From Amia ocellicauda (Eukaryota; Chordata; Actinopteri; Amiiformes; Amiidae): 64,000 nucleotides of DNA. The notes beneath the pieces were generated by a model. That model was given only the letters and a program-made list of their open reading frames with translations, was not told the origin of the DNA and did no database searches. Below are positions 36,233-47,449 of the stretch, piece after piece. Made by a program: the position numbers and the translations under genes. Where the stretch lies: NCBI RefSeq assembly GCF_036373705.1, contig NC_089863.1, positions 2,046,944-2,110,943 of the forward strand, in the 5' to 3' direction. The number at the start of each line of letters is the position of its first letter. The first letter of the stretch is position 1.

Positions 36233-37298
36233 GAAGTAGCTGAAGTTTCTGCTCTCCTCCTACGTCACAAACCCACAACATGTGCCCTGGACCCTCTCCC
36301 TTCTCGTCTCTTCCAAGCAACCGCTCCTGATCTTCTCCCCTTCATTTCCTCCCTCCTCAACTCCTCACTCCTATCTAGGAGTCACCCTCGATCCTGCACT
36401 CTCCTACACCCAGCACATCACCACGCTGACGCGCACCTGCAGATTCTTCCTGAGCAACATACGCTGGATCCGTCGCTTCCTCACCAACTACTCAACTCAG
36501 CTGCTCATCCAGTCACTGGTCCTCTCCCGCCTGGATACTGCAACTCCCTCCTGGCCGGCCTGCCTGCAACTACTACCCGCCGCTCCAGCTCATCCAGAAC
36601 TCTGCGGCTCGTCTGATATTCTCTCTGCCCTGATTCACACACGCTACTCCACTGCTCCGCTCCCTCCACTGGCTCCCGATAGCGGCACGCATTCAGTTCA
36701 AGACACTGACCCTCACCTACCGCTGTCTCGACCACACTGCAGCAAGCTACCTTCAGACCCTCGTCTCTCCATACATCCCCTCCAGACCACTGCGCTCCTC
36801 CAGTGCCAGAAGACTAACTCTGCCTCCTCTCCACTCCCCTTCCTCCAGAGCCGCTCCTTCTCATCCCTGAACCCTAAGTGGTGGAACGACCTGCCCACCG
36901 AAGTCAAAACAGCAGAGTCCCTGACCTCATTCCGGCGCTTACTCAAGACACATCTCTTCCCACAGCACTTGTAATATTAGTCCTCTATCCCTGCTAGATG
37001 CACTTCAGCTTATTATGCTTCTCGCGTTCTTGATTGTTTTCCTCCTGCTCCCTTTCCTGTAGCCCTTGACTGTGACCCAACATCTTGACAGCACTTAGCT
37101 TTCACCGTCCAGGATGTAGGAAGTCTCTTACTGTACTTGTGTAAATTGTAAATTGGAATCTGTAAAATGTATTATTTTGAATTGCTATGTTTTAGCTAAG
37201 TTGAACTTGTAATGATTGACGCCTTGTACTTCACTGTATTTTTGCACTTTGTTTGCACTTATGTTGTAAGTCGCCCTGGATAAGAGCGTCTGCCAAGA

Positions 37299-37334
<36 letters not shown>
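36233..37334 (+). mobile_element. L2-clade LINE, internally deleted
   Basis: Starts in RT N-terminal sequence (TTCALDPLPSRLFQATAPDL), then jumps to the RT C-terminus (LGVTLDPALSYTQHITTLTR ... WWNDLPTEVKTAESLTSF) in a 230-codon ORF (36282-36974). The 3' UTR ends 'ggataagagcgtctgccaag' followed by (AAT)n at 37299-37334. The central RT, including the catalytic motif, is gone. Confidence 0.85.
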
Positions 37335-37335
<1 letters not shown>

Positions 37336-37614
37336 GCATAAAGGTTGACACACATTTTAATAATAAGATGAATATGAATGTGAATGTAAATCTTATATAC
37401 GTATCAGCTTTGATTTTTCCTTGTATGATATAAAGGGAAGGAATGAGAAGAGACTGAGTGTCTGTCTGAGATCGACTCCAGGGATGACAGCGCATTGCCA
37501 AACCCCTGTGTGTCTCTCTTAAGAGACTTGTCTACATGGCACAGAGAACAATGAGGTTTCTGCACCTTTCACAACCACACTGTCTTGGACTGACTTCCAG
37601 ACACAGCTGAGCTC

Positions 37615-38010
37615 TCAAACCCCTGTGTCTCTCAGACACAAGCTGGCACTCTGGCTAAAAGTAAACAGTAATTCAGAAATATTGTAAGTCATTATAAATG
37701 CATGACTGCCATTAGTGAACTGTCTAGCTATATTGAATGGGCTGGCGATGATCTGCAGCAGGTCGGAGATGAGCAGGTTGATGATGTAGATGGGCACCAC
37801 CATATCAGACCTGACCAGCCGGTACAGGCTGTAGATGGCCAGGCAGATGGAGGGAAACCAGATGACCAAGATTACAATGTCAATTACAATGTCAGCGATA
37901 TCGAAAGGGTAATAATAATCGGTGTAATAGTCTGTGTCATTTGCAGGGGTGTCATGTTCAGTGACATTTGAGGTGTTCCTGAAGCCTGTATCCATGTGTG
38001 AGTCGCCCAT
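37615..38010 (-). pseudogene. Class A GPCR fragment, N-terminus to TM2
   Basis: From ATG at 38010 (MGDSHMDTG) the reading has an extracellular tail with N-glycosylation sequons (NTS, NVT, NDT) and a Tyr/Asp run. TM1 follows (about IVILVIWFPSICLAIYSLY), then a basic loop and TM2 with the conserved L-x-x-x-D pattern (IINLLISDLLQI). After IIASPF the resemblance ends, and the frame stops at 37615 without TM3-TM7 and without a GT donor at the break. A CAG acceptor-like site precedes the ATG (about 38018). It looks like a truncated duplicate of a rhodopsin-family receptor; the ligand class cannot be told. Confidence 0.65.
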
Positions 38011-38340
38011 GCTGTCCTGGTCAGTGGGGGCTGCCTGGTGCTCCTCTGCTCTGATCTCTCTGCTTCTCCTCGCTGCTCCTGCGGGCTTCACACGGGTCCA
38101 GCAGGCTGCTCTCTCCCTGCCCCTCTCAGAGCCCCAGGGGGACGGAGGGGCTGTGCCGCAGCTGGGACAGTCGCTCAGGGAGGCTGTGAGCGTCCAGAGA
38201 CCTGGGAAAGGACTGGACAATGTGGAGCTGATATTAAATATATGTGAAGGAGTGATGTAATGAGTTTGCAGGCAACTGGGTTTGTATTGAAAGCAGCACA
38301 CAAATCTGCATATGTATGATTGACATGAACCCAAACCTCA

Positions 38341-38369
38341 GAAAAAAAAAAAAAAAAAAAAAAAAAAAA
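38341..38369. repeat. Poly(A) run
   Basis: About 29 A residues, possibly the tail of an inserted retrocopy. Confidence 0.95.
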
Positions 38370-39394
38370 CTTTTTGTATTTCACTCAACAAATGATGCTT
38401 TCAGAATAATAATACAAATCTATTGTATCGTCTGAGGGGCTAATGGCATTCTCCAACAACACTGCAATACATATTAGAAGGGAAACATAATAACATCTAC
38501 CAAAAATCAGACTGTACAAACCCTTCACAGCCTCTTGTGTTTGGATGTCTTGTGTAGTTATGTTCTTATTTGGAATGCAAGTATTAAACGTAAATTGAAA
38601 GTTTTAATTACTGTGTTTGAAATGCAAGTTAAAAGAATGTTAAAAAAATAAAGAAAATTGCTAATCCTTCAAAATGGTTAAGAGCATGAACACCATTATA
38701 ACTGCTTTCATTTAATTTAATTTAATTTTACTGGAAGCATTTTGAAAAAGAAAAACTATATGATCACTATTACTGTCTGTTTATATGTATATGTGAAAAC
38801 TATTTCATATGCCACAATCCCGTCTGCAATCTAGCCACAGAAAAGTGTCGTGAACGCAGCCAAAGGCACCCGTCTGCATGAACTCACTCGGAAAATACGT
38901 CACAATGCGACGCATCCACAGGCTGCAAAGTCTGCGCAACCGCGCAGCTGATCAAGAGGGACTGCGCAGGTGCAGCCGCGGCTTCAAAACAACACAGGAG
39001 CGCTGAGTGACAAAGACATGTGTCAATCAGAGACAGAGACACTGCATGTGCAGCGCCACCTAGTGTCATCAAGGATCTTATTAGATAAGTACAATAATAT
39101 TTTAAAGATTGACAGTTCAACAATAAATGAATATGCATGTGTAGTGTTGTACGTATACATTATAACCTAATTTCCACGTATTATGTGAATTTGTAAGCTG
39201 CACACCTGGCAAGGAAATCCATAATAATACATACAAAATATTATATATGTGTATTTCTCTGAATGCACAGGTTTAATGTAGATTAGAAACCAGTGTATAT
39301 ATAATATTGTACACAAACAATCTGTTGTAATTAATCTGATCAATATGTGAGTATTTAACCCAAAAGTGTCCCAACAATGAGAAGGAATAAAGAT
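38370..39394. other. Intergenic with one arm of an inverted repeat
   Basis: 38815-38862 ('cccgtctgcaatctagccac', 'gtgtcgtgaacgcagcc') is the inverse of 39588-39632. The rest has no gene. Confidence 0.6.
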
Positions 39395-39765
39395 TTCTAC
39401 TAATTAAAGATAATTAACAGATCATAAAGCTACTTAATCTGATATAAACTGATTAAATGGCCCATTTTCTGATGACACTGTAAAGTGTGAAGCTGGTGCA
39501 GCACGAAGTGACCTCTGATCGCATGAACTTCTGTGATCAGGACTGACTTCTCTCAGCAGCGACGCCATGTGTCCTGCTGAGTCTGCGGCTGCGTTCACGA
39601 CTCTTCTCTGCGGCTAGATTGCAGACGGGAGTCTGCGTGTGACGTCACGGTCTGCGCAGACGCAGTGTGGCCAGCGCTGGCCCTGGAGCCGCAGACTCAG
39701 CACAAGTTCATATCAGATTAAGTAGCTTTACGATCCGTGAATAATCTTTCTTTAGTAGAGTGTTT
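39395..39765. mobile_element. Short TIR element upstream of zinc-finger gene 1
   Basis: Ends 'aaagctacttaatctgatat' (about 39426-39445) and its inverse 'atatcagattaagtagcttt' (about 39711-39730), extending to about 50 bp each with mismatches. It encloses CpG-rich DNA, including the inverted partner of 38815-38862. Confidence 0.55.
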
Positions 39766-39777
39766 TATTCCCGGTGC

Positions 39778-39900
39778 ACAGAACTGAGAGCAGCAGTAAC
39801 TGGTGATCCTGTTGTCCCTGCTTTCAGTTCAGTTGACCCAGATGGACTAAACACACAACAAAAATCCCCGCGGCAGACGCCGAGCTGAAACAAAGACAAG
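39778..39900 (+). other. Putative 5' UTR exon of zinc-finger gene 1
   Basis: Ends CAAAGACAAG|GTAAAAC. Nearly identical to 57712-57840, which precedes the second zinc-finger gene, and conservation continues into the intron to about 40050. The one ATG here (39842) meets TAA after a single codon, so the exon looks untranslated. The exon start is not defined by sequence. Confidence 0.5.
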
Positions 39901-40454
39901 GTAAAACTTGCATTTAATCAGACAATGTCTGCGTTTACATATGTTGTGTGTTATAAGGAAAGGAAATGTTATATGATGTTCAAGTACTGAAAATACATTA
40001 CAGTAACTGAGATGTAAGATTGATGAAGCGCACTAACTGTTAATATGAAGGACCTCGTAACACACGCAGGACTGGGCTGTTGATTCACTGTGAACCGTGT
40101 GCGCCATGTTGGTTCCAAATTCCCTCTTGCTTAGTGCACATAAAAGAAATATGTATGAGCCAAAATGGCGTCAGTTACATAATCCAGACCGAGTATAGAC
40201 TACTGTCAGAAAATGAAATTAGACGTGTATGCAATATTATATACTGTACATAATGTGTGTGATTACAGTCTGTATTCATTGCGTACGTCTGCAAAACAAA
40301 ACACAAATATATAATAAATCACTGAGGTCTGTTTTTGTAATGTTTTAAACACATAAAAGTCAAGTCATGTTGAGATAAATCAACAAAATTACCTATAATA
40401 ATTATTATTAATATGAATAATTGAGATACACCTATGCGTAAGACATTTATGTAA

Positions 40455-40488
<34 letters not shown>

Positions 40489-40974
40489 TCTTAGCAGACG
40501 ACCTTGTCCAAACAATATATTACATTTAATTAGATTAATCGTGTTGGCTAAATAATGTTAATGCTTCAAACAGTTTTTTTTAAATGTGTTTGGTGGATTC
40601 TGCTACATCATTAGACATTAGTAACACATTCAAAATAAAAAAATATTGTAAACAAAAAAACATAAAGTTGAGGAAAAATTGATGGTGAGATCAAAAATAA
40701 AACAATCGAAAGCACAATGTATAGGATTGTAAACAGAAAAAATTATATCAAACCCCCCCTCCAAAAATGAAAGGAAATAATGTTAAAGCGAGAGCACTGC
40801 AGTCCCTGTCATTGTTTGCGATGCTGCAATCCTTGCTTTCGCCACCAGTTTCTTTGTTTTGTCGTGAGGTTGGGGTTAGAGGGAGGCGTACGTCATGGCT
40901 CTCCATTTGTGCCCCGTGCGGCTTTGCCCCTGTTTTTGAACCAAACCCCCTGGCCGACCACTGATCTTCATGCC
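39901..40974. other. Zinc-finger gene 1 intron, duplicated block and ATT repeat
   Basis: 40459-40490 is (ATT)n with an L2-like 3' end fragment (tcttagcagacgaccttgtc). 40650-40915 matches 59145-59430 (shared 'gccaccagtttctttg'), a block of the segmental duplication that lies inside an older TIR element. Confidence 0.6.
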
Positions 40975-41800
40975 AGCCCCTCTTCCAGCTTCCTTCGTTC
41001 TCTCCCTGCTCCTCTTCCTCCTCCCAGGGACTACACGCTCTCCACCGCCACCCCCTCCCCAAAATGCCTCTCCCGCTCTCCCTCCGCCAGCAAATCATAA
41101 AAGGTACGGATGTTAATCTTTCCACCCTCCTCAGCCTCTCTGCACATGACCCCATACTCACCAGGACCATAGATTGTGGCCCGGTTTCAGTCACTTTAAA
41201 CAACCCCAACCCCAGAGCTTTCAAACCTCTTAACCATTTCCGAATTTTGCCTGTCTTTTCCCACCTATCGCGATATCCTTGGCTCCAATTTCCCTGACCA
41301 GCCCAGTGAATTCAATGTCCATCATTCTGGATCTCTCTGTTCACTTCGGTGGTTCCACATTTTACATGCATCACAAGCAGTTTTCGACCAAGGCAGCAGC
41401 CTGCCTGCAGCAGTGGAACCAGTGCGTTTACTGGGCCTCCTTGCACACAGAACTATAATGTCGGTTGTTTTCCGGTTTGCACCCACTTACATGCATTATT
41501 TGTAATTATTCCTCACATGCCTCTTTGCACTGGCTTCAGACTGTCATTCCCATAGCCAAGGGAACAAGACAAATCAATTAAATCACATACCCTTGCCCCA
41601 ACACAAATCGGTGTTGTCCAACTACTGAAGTGGAATTTATAAATCAATTTGGGGACTCCGATGTCTTCATACTCACTTCCAGTCAAAGAGTATAAATACC
41701 CCATGATCCACACACCACCCTAGCGTTCGTTGTTCTGCATCCCACCCCCTCCCCTGTCACCGGCTCTCCACCAGCTCCTTGGCTCAGTCCTTGTAAGTGA
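40975..41800 (+). pseudogene. Decayed fish retroelement ORF (gag/ORF1-like)
   Basis: Reads LPLSLRQQIIKGTDVNLSTL and DCGPVSVTL, then after frame changes FYMHHKQFSTKAAACLQQWN. The combination 'L..QI..G.DVNL', 'DCG' and 'FY..HK.FS.KAA' recurs in long fish retroelement ORFs I believe are gag/ORF1-like. Stops break it. A TATA-like 'agtataaatacccc' (41688-41701) follows, perhaps a terminal repeat. Confidence 0.4.
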
Positions 41801-42239
41801 TCTAAAATAAAGTACATTAATTGCATTGATTCAAATACAAATTATTGAAAATGTAGAATATAAAGTAATTTCAATTACAGTAAATTAGTAATTGTCAAAC
41901 ACGATACAATTTGTAATTTTTCAAATACATAATTGAACTGGTATTTGATGTAATTAAAAATACAGATACAAATATGTAGGCCTAATGGTCTTTGACCCAG
42001 GTCTGGTGTGTGTTATTGTGGGAAATGAATAAATATCTGTGAATCAACATAAATCAGTTTAGTGGGGTTTTACAGGAATAGGGTATTTGTATACAATCTC
42101 CATCTCTTGCTACAGTGCTTTCCATTACTTCGCCATCTTGGCTCTCTCCCTGTATGACCCGACATGAAAATCCCCCAAGGCTTATATATTTAACACAAAC
42201 TACCACTTTCCCTTTACATAAAATATAAAGCAAAATAAA

Positions 42240-42505
42240 TGTATGTAGCGTATACTTCTTTTTTGTTTTCGCAAGAAAGTACCCACTAGGGATACGTCGA
42301 TCCGTTGCTTTTGCATTTTAACAGCTACCATGTTGATATTCCAGTTGATCAACAATCGAACGCTTGAGTTTCTCATAATAAGTTATTGCGCCACGGCACA
42401 CATTCATTATAACAGTTTGGTCGGGGGGCCCTGGTGCCCTGCTTGCAGTGCGGTAATCTGGCCATGAATTCGTTAGTGCTTCAAATTAAATTACTTGATG
42501 CACTA
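42240..42505 (+). repeat. Duplicated block C in zinc-finger gene 1 intron
   Basis: Matches 60085-60340 ('gggatacgtcgatccgttgc', 'cgaacgcttgagtttctc', 'cttcaaattaaattactt'), in the same order relative to the exons in both gene copies. Confidence 0.8.
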
Positions 42506-42544
42506 GCAACCAACTTTATAGAACCTGTTAACCTTGTGCAGCAT

Positions 42545-42830
42545 GTTTCTGGTCTGACACTGTCTTGGCCACAACCTTAGATTTTGTCTTGTCTCTTGGC
42601 CTTAATATTGTGAATTGGGTCCAAACTGAACTTTGTGTGTCTGATAATTTGTGTATTACTTTAGATGTTCAATTTCCTATCCCAGTGGTTATAAGAAGTC
42701 CCTCTGTTAGTTCTCACATTATTAACTGCTTAACTGTAGAGAAAATCTCTAGCATTGTCAGCTATGCATTCAGTGCCTCTGTAGTGAAGGCAAATTGAGG
42801 AGCTAATTCCCAGAGCTTTTTTGTAAAACC
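42545..42830 (+). pseudogene. LINE endonuclease C-terminal fragment
   Basis: TLDFVLSLGLNIVNW ... LCVSDNLCITLDVQFPIP resembles the 'H..GHTLDLVLS.GL ... SDH' end of LINE endonucleases in fish; the SDH motif reads SDN. No RT follows. Confidence 0.45.
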
Positions 42831-43935
42831 AGGCCATTGTGAATATCCCCTCTGATGGAGGAGCAGCGATTGTGGGTTTGGTTTGTGTTTCATTTTAAAA
42901 GCAAAGACAGAGAACAACACTATGAGCGATACAGCCTGACGTGGAAAGGACTTGTGTGTCTGTTTTATTCTTTGTGCTTTATATGATTGTAAACAGCGTA
43001 ATTAATACACGTTTCTGTTCAGAGATATTAGGAAGAGCTAAACGTGTAGACAACATTATATTCAGACAAGCACGTCCCATAAGAGTAGGTTTCCAATACA
43101 TCATCATTTGTGCTAGTATATATGTATTTTAAATGGCACAGTGTGACTCCCTTAACTTATTACTCTTACTACAGATCTGTAACTGCAAACAATACTTTTT
43201 GCCATATTATTTATAATGTATTTATCAGATCCTTAACCAGGGCAAGTTACAGTTGAAACAAAATACACACGTTTCACGATGAATCATCCAGATACAATAT
43301 AGCAGGTTATAATGTAACTAAAGTGCGCGTCTCAGTCATATCATTTATGGATGCATTTATTAAACCAGTCCTTAATGTTTTAGAGGGAAACCCAGATCTG
43401 CTGTATTTATTTATTCATGAATTTATCTTGTAAATGGACACGTTAACTGAATCGTGTTGGCCTTCATACTGGCTGTCTCTGCGGATTGTCCTGCACACCA
43501 TTCACACAACACAGCCTGAAACACTGGCCAGCTGTTCATGCAATATTAATAACATCGGCTGCTATGATCCGATTATTATTCTTCAGTTTATTTTAACCAG
43601 TCAGGCACTGCACCGGTCCTGTGAAATCCAAGTGTTTAATACACTGATATTAACTGTAAGCAGTCATTGTTTCTGTATGTGGATTTCACTCCATGCTGCT
43701 AATAAAACTGTAATTTCTTCGTGATCCCACATGGCACTTGAGATATACTATATCTATATGCTATATCTTCTGACATAATGTATCTGATCTCTTCCCTGTC
43801 TGTCTGCAAGTCAAGCACTTCTGAAAGCGAAGATGTTTCCTTAGTGGGAGTGACACGTCTGGTAGCAGATGAGTTAACCGTCCATAAAACACAGACGTGT
43901 CCAGACACGTAGCCAGTGGAAACACCCGTTTATGC
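42831..43935. other. Zinc-finger gene 1 intron, nothing clear
   Basis: A short L2/SINE-tail-like piece lies near 43220-43260. The last 45 bp (43892-43935, 'gccagtggaaac') recur just beyond the transposon at 49953-49990. Confidence 0.4.
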
Positions 43936-45345
43936 TAGGGTTCCCACGTGTCCTGGAAAACCTTGAAAACAGTTGACCAATTTTCCAGTCATGGAAAACA
44001 CATGGAAAATGAGAGAAAAAGTAAAATGTCCTGGAAAATCTTGTGTTGTCCTGGAAAATTATTCTAACATTATGTTGCGGCAGCATTGTGAACACACCCC
44101 TGAGCCACGGCACATGGTAGCACAGGTTGGATGACATTCATTAAAGTGACCGAAACTCTGAATAATGTAAGTTGCATTATCCTCCAAAGTTAAATATTAG
44201 TCACTGCTGGCTAGTTTTTATTAGGTTTATAGATTCATGTTTTCTTCTCAACTTGTTTTAAGCGGTTGAATAATGTTAAATTGGTTAACATGTTTGGTTC
44301 AGTTGCGGAAGTTGACATGCTTGCTAGCTTGATTTGCGTTTCAAGTTTGCTAGGAGCAATAGTTTCAAATGTGTTGGGTATTGTTGAGAAAGTTTGGATA
44401 AGAATGAGTAGTAGGCCGGGGTCAAAACAATGAATGGGAGCCCAGCGGTATGTGCATAAAACCGGCTAAATACTGGCTAATAGCACTTTTTTTTACTTTG
44501 CTAGCATTGTCTCTTCAAACGTGATGCTACGTTACGATAAAATGGACCGTAACTTGACATGAAACTTTTTAGCCGTAGCTCACAGTGGGTTGTGATTAGC
44601 TTTGTTAGTAAAGGGACTAACATATGGTGTGATAAACTGATTTATACCACGTAGGGCTGGGCAATATGACGATATATATCGTGTGACGATAGAAAAACAT
44701 CTATCGTTTATTTCGTTGTCGCAAATCCCACTCTTTACGGCAGTATTTTTCGTCATTTGGATGACGCTTTGCGTTCTTCCCGGTTCTTCCACACGTGCCG
44801 GATACAGGCAAGAAATGTGCATCAGAAACACAGACAAACATGGAGGAGAGTGAACTGACACAGAATAACCAACACAACCAAAAGATACTTTACACGTTCC
44901 GGCCCGCTCTTGTCGCCGGGCTGAACTCAATCTGCAAGCACCCCCGACAATATGCGATCGCACCCCCTACCCCTGCTAATTTAGATGGGTATCATTTGTA
45001 TAAAATTTAAAGAATAATAAATAAAGTTTGTTTACATTTAAATACATTGGAAAGCAATGCAAACACATGCAGAAAGTTTCATTTTCTTGTTATTAAGTGG
45101 TACAACAGTTTTTACTACTACTACTACTAATAATAATAATAATATTTTGTATTAACACGTGCTGTACCAGTAAGCAGAATCGAAACGCAAGTCAGAGAAG
45201 AAATGTCCCTGTCTAGCAGATGTTAAATGTGCCACTATAAACCCGGCTGTGGTAAATCTATCTGAATCTATAGCATTTTACAGCGCAGGTGTTGCGTGAT
45301 TACTGTTACTTGTGTTATTGTTGTTATGTGACAGTAAATCATACA

Positions 45346-45351
<6 letters not shown>

Positions 45352-45424
<73 letters not shown>
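45352..45424. repeat. (TA)n microsatellite at Tc1 target
   Basis: About 73 bp of TA adjoining the DD36E element, which inserts at TA. Confidence 0.98.
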
Positions 45425-45429
<5 letters not shown>

Positions 45430-46627
45430 CTAAAGGATTATTAGGAACACCTGTTCAATTATCTAACCAACCAATCACATGGCAGTTGCTTCAATGCATT
45501 TAGGGGTGTGGTCCTGGTCAAGGCAATCTCCTGAACTCCAAACTGAATGTCTGAATGGGAAAGAAAGGTGATTTAAGCAATTTTGAGCGTGGCATGGTTG
45601 TTGGTGCCAGATGGGCCGGTCTGAGTATTTCACAATCTGCTCAGTTACTGGGATTTTCACGCACAACCATTTCTAGGGTTTACAAGGAATGGTGTGAAAA
45701 GGGAAAAACATCCAGTATGCGGCAGTCCTGTGGGCGAAAATGCCTTGTTGATGCTAGAGGTCAGAGGAGAATGGGCCGACTGATTCAAGCTGATAGAAGA
45801 GCAACTTTGACTGAAATAACCACTCGTTACAACCGAGGTATGCAGCAAAGCATTTGTGAAGCCACAACACGTACAACCTTGAGGCGGATGGGCTACAACA
45901 GCAGAAGACCCCACCGGGTACCACTCATCTCCACTACAAATAGGAAAAAGAGGCTACAATTTGCACAAGCTCACCAAAATTGGACAGTTGAAGACTGGAA
46001 AAATGTTGCCTGGTCTGATGAGTCTCGATTTCTGTTGAGACATTCAGATGGTAGAGTCAGAATTTGGCGTAAACAGAATGAGAACATGGATCCATCATGC
46101 CTTGTTACCACTGTGCAGGCTGGTGGTGGTGGTGTAATGGTGTGGGGGATGTTTTCTTGGCACACTTTAGGCCCCTTAGTGCCAATTGGGCATCGTTTAA
46201 ATGCCACGGCCTACCTGAGCATTGTTTCTGACCATGTCCATCCCTTTATGACCACCATGTACCCATCCTCTGATGGCTACTTCCAGCAGGATAATGCACC
46301 ATGCCACAAAGGTCGAATCATTTCCAATTGGTTTCTTGAACATGACAATGAGTTCACTGTACTAAACTGGCCCCCACAGTCACCAGATCTCAACCCAATA
46401 GAGCATCTTTGGGATGTGGTGGAACGGGAGCTTCGTGCCCTGGATGTGCATCCCACAAATCTCCATCAACTGCAAGATGCTATCCTATCAATATGGGCCA
46501 ACATTTCTAAAGAATGCTTTCAGCACCTTGTTGAATCAATGCCACGTAGAATTAAGGCAGTTCTGAAGGCGAAAGGGGGTCAAACACAGTATTAGTATGG
46601 TGTTCCTAATAATCCTTTAGGTGAGTG
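45425..46627 (+). mobile_element. Complete Tc1/mariner element (DD36E), copy 2
   Basis: 1203 bp; the right end 'aataatcctttaggtgagtg' is complete and the left end has lost two bases (cacaccta for cactcaccta). TA flanks. Innermost member of the nest. Confidence 0.95.
45555..46595 (+). CDS. DD36E Tc1/mariner transposase, copy 2, 346 aa
   Basis: Same protein as at 32029-33057 with few substitutions (GARWAGLSI for GVRRAGLSI, MDPSC for MDSSC, HKGRI for HKGGI) and the full C-terminus RRIKAVLKAKGG. D in WSDESRF, D in FQQDNAPCHKG and E in NPIEHLWD are present, with no stops. This copy is probably closer to the active form. The 2-bp loss in the left TIR could reduce its own mobility. Confidence 0.93.
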   Translation: MGKKGDLSNFERGMVVGARWAGLSISQSAQLLGFSRTTISRVYKEWCEKGKTSSMRQSCGRKCLVDARGQRRMGRLIQADRRATLTEITTRYNRGMQQSICEATTRTTLRRMGYNSRRPHRVPLISTTNRKKRLQFAQAHQNWTVEDWKNVAWSDESRFLLRHSDGRVRIWRKQNENMDPSCLVTTVQAGGGGVMVWGMFSWHTLGPLVPIGHRLNATAYLSIVSDHVHPFMTTMYPSSDGYFQQDNAPCHKGRIISNWFLEHDNEFTVLNWPPQSPDLNPIEHLWDVVERELRALDVHPTNLHQLQDAILSIWANISKECFQHLVESMPRRIKAVLKAKGGQTQY

Positions 46628-47449
46628 TATATCCCATAACAACATAACACACACCACTTGCGCTATGTGTTGCATTCTGTATATATTTACCATGACAGCC
46701 TGCATGTGGTATTTGTTAGTTTTGCATATTTAATGATTAACGAAATACTTGTAGTTTGAATGTCTTTGGTGTTATATTGTAGCTTGATTGGATAAAAACA
46801 ATAAATATCGAGATATATATGGTGTAGCGCCCAAACTTATACAAATATAGCGATATATCGCCCAGCCCTAATACCACGGATTGGTTTAATTTCCTATTGT
46901 GACGCGTTCTTTAGAAAACCAATTAACTTTTGATATTTGCACACCTATGAAGTAGTCACATTTTTTTCACTGTATTACACTTGTGAAAGTGGTCCCATGG
47001 ACATACAGAGAGAAACATGTCTGAAATACCGTTACACTGCATTTGGGGTAAGGACCACAGTGATTTTAGAAAGCTAAGGTTCAACAGAATGCTGGGATTT
47101 GTCAGTAGGCAAAATTGTAGGCTATTATTTGTGTTGATGCAGTAATTGGTGTTCAGGCAGCAGTGGTTAAAATATAATTCATAAGTAAAGCACTTGCCAA
47201 GCATAGAACACAAAGGCCTTTCGAAAAGAAACAAAAAAATACAATAGCAATACCATCAAAAATAATAACAATATTAAAACATAGCATTAAAACAAGGCAA
47301 GAAATAAACAGGAAAAAGGAAAAAAACAATAGTAAGAGGAGATAGTAGTAAAAATAGTGACATTAAAACATCTAAAGGTTATGTCTGTATGCTGAAAGGT
47401 TCTGTAATGACCCATGTCCTGTAATTATAGGAGTGAGTGACAGAATGTC

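Larger units (their letters stand above)
44652..46870. mobile_element. hAT MITE with 8-bp TSD, itself interrupted
   Basis: Ends 'tagggctgggcaatatgacg' and 'cgatatatcgcccagcccta', flanked by perfect 8-bp duplications ataccacg at 44644-44651 and 46871-46878. About 1 kb without the Tc1 insertion; no transposase of its own. Confidence 0.92.

Noticed and set aside
40748..41224. 158-codon minus-strand ORF
   Set aside because: Shadow of the GC-rich retroelement relic that reads better on the plus strand.
43434..43724. 96-codon plus-strand ORF
   Set aside because: No family resemblance or supporting splice sites.
44580..44963. 127-codon minus-strand ORF
   Set aside because: Inside a hAT MITE, without transposase resemblance.
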